From the NCBI GenBank assembly GCA_946626905.1, contig CAMOVA010000027.1, positions 1 through 11,353 of the forward strand: a DNA stretch of 11,353 nt, read 5' to 3'. Under the pieces are notes generated by a model that saw only the letters and a list, made by a program, of their open reading frames with translations, ran no database searches and had not been told where the DNA came from. Every line of letters starts with the position of its first letter. Positions within the stretch are counted from its first letter, which is position 1. The DNA is from an uncultured Bacillota bacterium. GTDB lineage: Bacteria; Bacillota_I; Bacilli_A; RF39; UBA660. Positions 6,654 through 11,353 of this stretch are shown piece after piece. The position numbers and the translations under genes are program-made.

Positions 6654-6681
6654 AAAAATAAGTATTTTTATACTTATTTTT
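6654..6681 (-). terminator. Intrinsic terminator of the HD-domain gene, overlapping its stop codon
   Basis: A 12-bp stem (6654-6665 with 6670-6681, loop TTTT on the plus strand) is followed on the minus strand by TTTTTCTTTG, taking the last arm bases into the U-tract. The TAA stop (6674-6676) is in the 5' arm. The plus-strand side is also T-rich, but no plus-strand gene needs it. Confidence 0.8.
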
Positions 6682-7786
6682 TTATTAATCTTTTATACTC
6701 TGCTAAGAAATAATCATCAGTCATTCCTGCTATATAATCCATTACTTTTCTAGCATCACTAGTAGTATTTAAATACTCATTAGACATATTCTTTAAAAAT
6801 ACATTGTATATCTTTGATTCTTTATTATTAACATTAGCTAAATATTGTTCAAATAAATATGCAAATTGTTTTTTATATTCTTCTATTTTCTCTTTAGTAT
6901 TAGCTTTACTATATATTTTCTTATAATTAAAATCTTTTAAATCAACAATGGCTTTAAAAATATCTTTAGACATAGAAATATATGGCTTATCATAACTATT
7001 TTCAATAATATCTAAGACAATTGTATTTATTATCTCACTATTATTACTTCCTAATACATTTATAATATCTACAGGTATATCTGATATATCAATAACACCT
7101 AATCTAACAGCATCTTCTATATCTCTTCCTATATAAGCAATAACATCACTTATCCTAACAACACAACCTTCTAATGTCATTGGTCTCATACTCTTATTAG
7201 CTCCTGCTTCTTCATAACTATTATAGTATTCTTCTAAGAATTCATCTTTAGTTTTTTTAACAGGCATATATTTACTTTCAACCAATTCACCATTATGACA
7301 CATAATCGCATCTAATACTTGAACAGTTATATTATTACCTAACCCAAAATTCTCAACAAACATAAGTGTTCTAACACTTTGAATATTATGATTAAAATAA
7401 CCTTCATTATATTTTAAACTTAAGTCATTTAAAATTGATTCACCTACATGACCAAATGGTACATGTCCTAAATCATGCCCTAAAGAAGCTGCTTCTATTA
7501 AATCTTCATTTAAATTTAGAGCTCTACCTATAGTTCTAGCGATCTTACTAACCATTTGAACATGAGTCATTCTCTTACTAATATTATCATTATCATTGTT
7601 AGAAAACACTTGTGTTTTATCAATGTATCTAGTATATGATAAAGAATATATAATTCTATCAATATCTCTAAAATATGCTGGTCTTATATCATCACTAGAT
7701 TCTTTAAATCTAATAGCATCACTACTTTTAGTAGCATATTTACTTAAATTTAATTCATTTTTTAACATATTACTTTTAATATCCAT
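6674..7786 (-). CDS. HD-domain dNTP triphosphohydrolase (dGTPase-like)
   Basis: This 370-residue cytoplasmic protein belongs to the dGTPase branch of the HD superfamily, whose members hydrolyse dNTPs to deoxynucleoside and triphosphate. The N-terminal motif FRDIDRIIYS..YTRYIDKTQVF (39-61) corresponds to the family's RDRDRI...KTQVF segment. RMTHVQMVSKIARTIGRALNLN (72-93) follows, then the HD core GHDLGHVPFGHVGE (103-116). Predicted metal ligands are H75, H104, D105 and D214 (in ISDVIAYIGRDIEDAV). The C-terminal 150 residues are helical and less conserved. The ATG at 7786 follows GGTGGTAGT; an internal ATG at 7768 lacks a ribosome site. Its own promoter and terminator make it monocistronic. Preferred substrate cannot be read from the sequence; a role in dNTP pool control is inferred from the family. 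Confidence 0.88.
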   Translation of the reverse strand: MDIKSNMLKNELNLSKYATKSSDAIRFKESSDDIRPAYFRDIDRIIYSLSYTRYIDKTQVFSNNDNDNISKRMTHVQMVSKIARTIGRALNLNEDLIEAASLGHDLGHVPFGHVGESILNDLSLKYNEGYFNHNIQSVRTLMFVENFGLGNNITVQVLDAIMCHNGELVESKYMPVKKTKDEFLEEYYNSYEEAGANKSMRPMTLEGCVVRISDVIAYIGRDIEDAVRLGVIDISDIPVDIINVLGSNNSEIINTIVLDIIENSYDKPYISMSKDIFKAIVDLKDFNYKKIYSKANTKEKIEEYKKQFAYLFEQYLANVNNKESKIYNVFLKNMSNEYLNTTSDARKVMDYIAGMTDDYFLAEYKRLIKK

Positions 7787-7801
7787 ACTACCACCAAAAA
7801 T

Positions 7802-7810
7802 ATAATACCA
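7802..7810 (-). promoter_or_regulatory. Extended -10 promoter of the HD-domain gene
   Basis: TGG-TATTAT on the minus strand is a -10 box (7802-7807) with a TGn extension, about 16 bases before the ATG. The -35 position is only TTTTAT and falls in the U-tract region of the preceding terminator. Confidence 0.55.
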
Positions 7811-7833
7811 TAAAATAAATAATAATAAAAGAA

Positions 7834-7854
7834 AAAGCTAACATAGTTAGCTTT
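7834..7854 (-). terminator. Intrinsic terminator of the large pilin-like gene
   Basis: A 9-bp perfect stem (7834-7842 with 7846-7854, 3-base loop) starts three bases after the TAG stop (7858-7860). On the minus strand it leads into TTTTTCTTTT. Confidence 0.82.
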
Positions 7855-7857
7855 AAT

Positions 7858-10737
7858 CTAAGTAGAAAACATGTATAAATGATCGTAGTATAATTTACCA
7901 CAATTAATCAATCTCACTCGACAAGTTTGTCCTGATTGAACAGGTAATTTTAAATAATACCAAGTTCCAGAAGCCCCACAAACAGTATTTGGTTCAGTTG
8001 TTTTTGTAAAGTTTCCTTGTTGATATCCCTTATAAAGTTTATTCCAATCAGCATCATGTTCAGAATCAGCCTTATCCATTTCATTGTGTGTGCTTGAATT
8101 AGCACATCTTATTAAATAGCCCTCTGCATAACTATTTTTCTTAACTGCAATAAATGCTTGGCCTGAACTACCTACTGAACTACTACCAGAAAACGCTCCA
8201 TTAGTAGGATTCTCTGGGAAATTATATGGTACTGTACTAGAACATCCATTACCTCCACCTTTTACATAAATATATGAAGTTAGTTTTGGCGTTCCACAAC
8301 TTTCATTATATGAGCCTGAGCTTTGTTCTGACGGGTCGTTTTCATCTTCAGTTGAATCTGTTTTACAATCGGATGTATCATTTTTTACATGCAATTCTTT
8401 TGAATATGCTTCGTTTCCTGCTCTATCTGCTGCATAATATTGTGTTTTCCAATCTTGGTTTGTATTCCATGTATGAGTGAACTGTGCTTCTCTTCCATTA
8501 ATATTATCAGCAGCAACTACTGTATATCCACCATCCTTAAAAAACTTCCATTTATCCTTACCCTTAAATTTTAAAGAATTAGTATCTAACCCACTTAATG
8601 AATCGCCCATTGTAACAGTTGCAGTAAAAGTACATGCACTTTTATTATCACCTTTTACTTTGATTTTTGGGGCTGTTCTATCTATATTTATTTCTTTTTC
8701 AGCACTCCAACCAGAACAGTTTTCAGCTGGATCACAAGCCCTAAATCTAATTGTTGCTCTTTGTTGTTTTGTAAAATTATTATATCTTCTAAATATTGTT
8801 TTGCCATACTTACCTGATATATCTCCACGATAGGATATATCACCTGCACTTGTTAGATTATCTGTACTTGTAGCATATGCAAGTACATTAATTTTATTTC
8901 CAACCCAAGATCCTGATGTATAATTACCACCAACTCCACTTGAACTTGGACTTGTTGGAAGATTTTTACCTTCCCATTTTTTAAGTGCTATAGTTGGATT
9001 ACTTGGTGGAGTTCTATCAATCATAATTTTAACCATTTTTTCACCACTACAGTTTCCAGCTTTATCGCAATATACAAAATATCTTGTTTGATTGTTATCA
9101 CTATTTTCACTTTCCCTATCTTCATAATAATAATCGCGAGAAGCACCTGTGATTAGCTGAGTAAATTGAGCATTTTTACCCCCAAATCGCCATTTATGAC
9201 CAGCGTATCCAGAAGTATTTGGCGTTTCGCCAGAAGCAGATAAATATACCTCTACTTTAGAAGTATTAATCCAATAACCACATTTTGGACAATTTATAGT
9301 AAAACTTGGTGCTGTTTTATCAATTCTTATCATTGTTTTGTTTGTTTCACTACAGTTTCCAACATTATCACATACTTGGAAATATGAATATTGATTTCTT
9401 TCTGCTGTATATGGTGTAGTTTCAAATTCATCTGTATTTGAATTTGTATAAATTATCCATTTACTATTAGAATCAGCTGATGAAGTACTATCTCCACTTG
9501 GATTTGATGAATATGAATATTTATAGTGTTTAATTCCTGAACCAGAATTATCTGTTGCTTTTAAAGTTACAATAATTTTTCCAACTTCTTTATTTACCCA
9601 TTCTCCACCACTTGGATTAATAATCTTATTCCATGTTGGAGCAGTTCTATCTATTCTTTTAATTGGACATTCATTTGTAGTGTCTTCATCATTAACTTTT
9701 ACATTAGTTATTAATGGTTTACCATTAAATACTTCATCATAGAATGTAAACTTATAACATACTTTATCACTAGCACATGTTTCTCCTGTATAAGTTTCTA
9801 TCTTATATTTATTAGTTGAACTTGATTCATCTTTACATTCTTGTCCAGAACATGTTCTTGTACCTATTGTTTTAAATGTATCATCCTCACCTATTTTATA
9901 TTGGTAAGTATATTCTACACCTGATACTCCTGGTTTTGGATATGATACTATTATTTCTCTTTGTCTTACCCAACTATCTGATGTATAATAATCTGGTTGT
10001 TCTGCGATTGCTAACATTGAATTTGTTTTATCTTCTACGCTTTGTCCATTATTTGCAATACATTTTACAGTGAATTCATACCATTTATTATGTTCTAAGT
10101 TAGTAAATTTATAGAAATATTGATTACCTGAATATCTATTTGAAGTATACCACTGACCATTTCCACGTTTAAACATAACTTCTTTAATACCACTTTCATG
10201 TGTACATCTTGCATATACACCTATAGAATTTCCTGTTACATTTTCATCAGTAACAATATTTAATTCTGGATCAGATAAGTCTGGGTCATCTATATCTTCT
10301 AAATCTAATTTGTCACACTTTGATAAATCTTCAGTTATTTTTAATTCATCTTTATGATTTTTATAACCACAGAATGTTTGAGTATCATCAACGGCTTGAA
10401 GCCAAATATCACCGTCTGGTATTGTTGTATCTTCTCCGTTTACTCCTTTTATTTCTATTTTTCCACGCCATGGTAATTTACCTTTTGTTTCTAAATCACC
10501 TGGTTTTATTTTATGATCTTTTATTGTAAAGACAGTTGTGTTAAATTCATCTCCCGCATTACTTGAATAATATGTTTTAGCACTTGAAATTAAACTTTGA
10601 AGACTTGCTTCAAATGCTTTCTTTCTAGATGCTTTTATCATGTTTTTAACAATTGGCACTGTTATAAGTGTTATTATAGCTATTATAACTATAATTGCTA
10701 ATAATTCTACTAATGTAAATCCTTTTCTATTTCGCAT
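7858..10737 (-). CDS. Giant prepilin-leader surface protein with four Ig-like repeats
   Basis: This 959-residue protein begins with a class III prepilin leader, MRNRKG|FTLVELL (1-13): Glu at mature +5 and a hydrophobic helix to about 34. Residues 35-130 look like a pilin head. An acidic linker (about 145-165) precedes a probable fibronectin/Ig-like region (165-350). Four repeats of 101-113 residues then open with IDRTAP-type strands at 362, 472, 573 and 685. Three of them end in a short Cys loop, CDNVGNC (456-462), CDKAGNC (557-563) and CDPAENC (668-674); the fourth has ADRAGN without Cys. An acidic Ser-rich linker (786-812) leads to a Cys-rich C-terminal domain (814-959) I do not recognise. 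Cell-surface display through a type IV pilus or pseudopilus machine is inferred; no such machine is in this window. The ATG at 10737 is the only start that places the leader correctly; its Shine-Dalgarno (AGTAGGG) is weak, but the promoter is good. Adhesion is a guess. Confidence 0.85.
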   Translation of the reverse strand: MRNRKGFTLVELLAIIVIIAIITLITVPIVKNMIKASRKKAFEASLQSLISSAKTYYSSNAGDEFNTTVFTIKDHKIKPGDLETKGKLPWRGKIEIKGVNGEDTTIPDGDIWLQAVDDTQTFCGYKNHKDELKITEDLSKCDKLDLEDIDDPDLSDPELNIVTDENVTGNSIGVYARCTHESGIKEVMFKRGNGQWYTSNRYSGNQYFYKFTNLEHNKWYEFTVKCIANNGQSVEDKTNSMLAIAEQPDYYTSDSWVRQREIIVSYPKPGVSGVEYTYQYKIGEDDTFKTIGTRTCSGQECKDESSSTNKYKIETYTGETCASDKVCYKFTFYDEVFNGKPLITNVKVNDEDTTNECPIKRIDRTAPTWNKIINPSGGEWVNKEVGKIIVTLKATDNSGSGIKHYKYSYSSNPSGDSTSSADSNSKWIIYTNSNTDEFETTPYTAERNQYSYFQVCDNVGNCSETNKTMIRIDKTAPSFTINCPKCGYWINTSKVEVYLSASGETPNTSGYAGHKWRFGGKNAQFTQLITGASRDYYYEDRESENSDNNQTRYFVYCDKAGNCSGEKMVKIMIDRTPPSNPTIALKKWEGKNLPTSPSSSGVGGNYTSGSWVGNKINVLAYATSTDNLTSAGDISYRGDISGKYGKTIFRRYNNFTKQQRATIRFRACDPAENCSGWSAEKEINIDRTAPKIKVKGDNKSACTFTATVTMGDSLSGLDTNSLKFKGKDKWKFFKDGGYTVVAADNINGREAQFTHTWNTNQDWKTQYYAADRAGNEAYSKELHVKNDTSDCKTDSTEDENDPSEQSSGSYNESCGTPKLTSYIYVKGGGNGCSSTVPYNFPENPTNGAFSGSSSVGSSGQAFIAVKKNSYAEGYLIRCANSSTHNEMDKADSEHDADWNKLYKGYQQGNFTKTTEPNTVCGASGTWYYLKLPVQSGQTCRVRLINCGKLYYDHLYMFST
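8383..9654 (-). repeat. Four degenerate tandem Ig-like modules within the large pilin-like gene
   Basis: Protein-level repeats of 101-113 residues start at 9654, 9324, 9021 and 8685. Each begins I-D-[RK]-T-[AP]-P and ends with Y/A-C-D-x-x-G/E-N-C; the last copy lost both Cys. At nucleotide level the copies have diverged, with only short shared runs around the IDRTAP codons, so they are old duplications and not recent slippage products. Confidence 0.75.
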
Positions 10738-10763
10738 TTTTACCCTACTTTCTACTATAGAAA

Positions 10764-10792
10764 ATTATATCAAAAAAAACATACCATTTCAA
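10764..10792 (-). promoter_or_regulatory. Strong promoter of the large pilin-like gene
   Basis: On the minus strand there is a -35 TTGAAA (10787-10792), a 17-base spacer and a perfect TATAAT (10764-10769) with TGA directly before it, giving an extended -10. The -35 box and most of the spacer lie inside the terminator hairpin of the preceding KilA-N gene. Confidence 0.75.
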
Positions 10793-10803
10793 GTATGTTT
10801 TTT
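10774..10803 (-). terminator. Intrinsic terminator of the KilA-N gene
   Basis: An 11-bp perfect stem (10774-10784 with 10793-10803) has an 8-base loop, and the minus strand runs through eight T residues at its end. It lies 15 bases after the KilA-N stop codon and overlaps the next promoter. Confidence 0.82.
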
Positions 10804-10818
10804 AGTTAAGTCATTAAA

Positions 10819-11353
10819 TTAATTATTGATATCGTTAATCAGCAGTTTATTATTAATTTGACTTTGTAATGTTTCTAATTCTTGAATGTTTTTATTATCT
10901 TTTAATATCTTTATTTGTTTTTTAGCTATACTATTTAACTTAATTAATCTTTCTTTTTGCTTTATATTGTTATCAATCATATTTGCATTTAATACTTCTA
11001 AATTATTTAGTATTACTAAATGTAATAGATCTGTATAATCTCTTATATTTCCTTTTAAGTTTGGATTCGCTTTTCTCCACTCTTTAGCAGTCATACCAAA
11101 TAAAGCAACATTTAACACATCTGCTTCTTCAGAATACACACTATTTTTTTGTTTTTCAGTTAATCTTGGAACTATAACATTTTTAATAGCATCTGTATGT
11201 ATTATATAATTTAATTTAGATAATAATCTGCTTGCTTGCCAATCAGCTTTTTCTTTAAAAGCTTCATTAGTTTTTAATCTTTCAAATTCTGTAATTAAAT
11301 ATAATTTAAATTCTGGACTTAACCAACTAGCAAATTCAAATGCAATATCAGGA
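10819..11353 (-). CDS. KilA-N domain protein, C-terminal part (cut by the window edge)
   Basis: The open frame runs to the right edge, giving at least 177 C-terminal residues; the true start lies beyond the window. The visible part begins DIAFEFASWLSPEFKLYLI, which I recognise as the end of the KilA-N DNA-binding domain common in phage and accessory bacterial proteins. The region that usually follows it comes next: LLSKLNYIIHTDAIKNVIVPRL, then EEADVLNVALFGMTAKEWRKANP, a segment typical of chromosomal KilA-N proteins in Bacillota and Bacteroidota. The C-terminal 70 residues are charged and likely helical. A GTG at 11137-11139 could be mistaken for a start, but coding continues upstream of it. 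The gene ends at TAA (10819-10821) with its own terminator. DNA binding is inferred from the domain; the biological role of this class is not known to me. Confidence 0.85.
   Translation of the reverse strand, partial: PDIAFEFASWLSPEFKLYLITEFERLKTNEAFKEKADWQASRLLSKLNYIIHTDAIKNVIVPRLTEKQKNSVYSEEADVLNVALFGMTAKEWRKANPNLKGNIRDYTDLLHLVILNNLEVLNANMIDNNIKQKERLIKLNSIAKKQIKILKDNKNIQELETLQSQINNKLLINDINN

Noticed and set aside
1..11353. tRNA, rRNA, CRISPR array, insertion sequence, riboswitch or attachment site
   Set aside because: No cloverleaf, regular spaced repeats, transposase frame, long leader or tRNA-end duplication was seen. Intergenic gaps are too short and are already filled by promoters and terminators.

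Overview
The window is a very AT-rich stretch of a bacterial chromosome with every gene on the minus strand, so genes read from high to low coordinates. The dense AT-rich coding, GGTGAT-type Shine-Dalgarno sequences very close to the start codon, Bacillus-like trigger factor, GreA and MurC, and the paired U32 genes next to greA all point to Bacillota, probably a Bacilli/Mollicutes-related gut lineage. The organism is walled (murC is present). It uses the standard bacterial code: murC ends at TGA at the length expected for its family, and tryptophan is encoded by TGG. The species cannot be named from this sequence alone.

Layout in transcription order (right to left). (1) The C-terminal part of a KilA-N domain protein, cut by the right edge. 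(2) A 959-residue secreted protein with a type IV prepilin leader, four Ig-like modules and a Cys-rich C-terminal domain. (3) An HD-domain dNTP triphosphohydrolase (dGTPase-like). (4) murC, for peptidoglycan precursor synthesis. (5) A two-gene U32 operon, trhP1-trhP2, for tRNA U34 hydroxylation. (6) greA, transcript-cleavage elongation factor. (7) tig, trigger factor. (8) A second prepilin-leader protein of 386 residues whose C-terminal domain resembles DUF6273 / C-type-lectin-like folds.

Most genes are single transcription units. A recognisable sigma-A promoter, often with an extended -10, lies just upstream, and an intrinsic terminator lies at or on the stop codon. Only trhP1-trhP2 overlap; greA follows them with its own strong promoter and no clear terminator between. 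All gaps between genes are short (under about 120 bp) and are filled by promoter, Shine-Dalgarno and terminator. No tRNA, rRNA, CRISPR array, insertion sequence or riboswitch is visible.

The housekeeping core (HD protein to tig) is ordinary. The accessory interest lies at the two ends: two orphan pilin-like surface proteins with unusually large ectodomains and no assembly genes in view, and a phage-type KilA-N protein next to one of them. The most unusual points are the lectin-like C-terminus of the smaller pilin, with locally atypical codons that could mark a variable cassette; the giant Ig-repeat pseudopilin; terminators that overlap stop codons in four genes; and a promoter -35 box placed inside the loop of the preceding gene's terminator.
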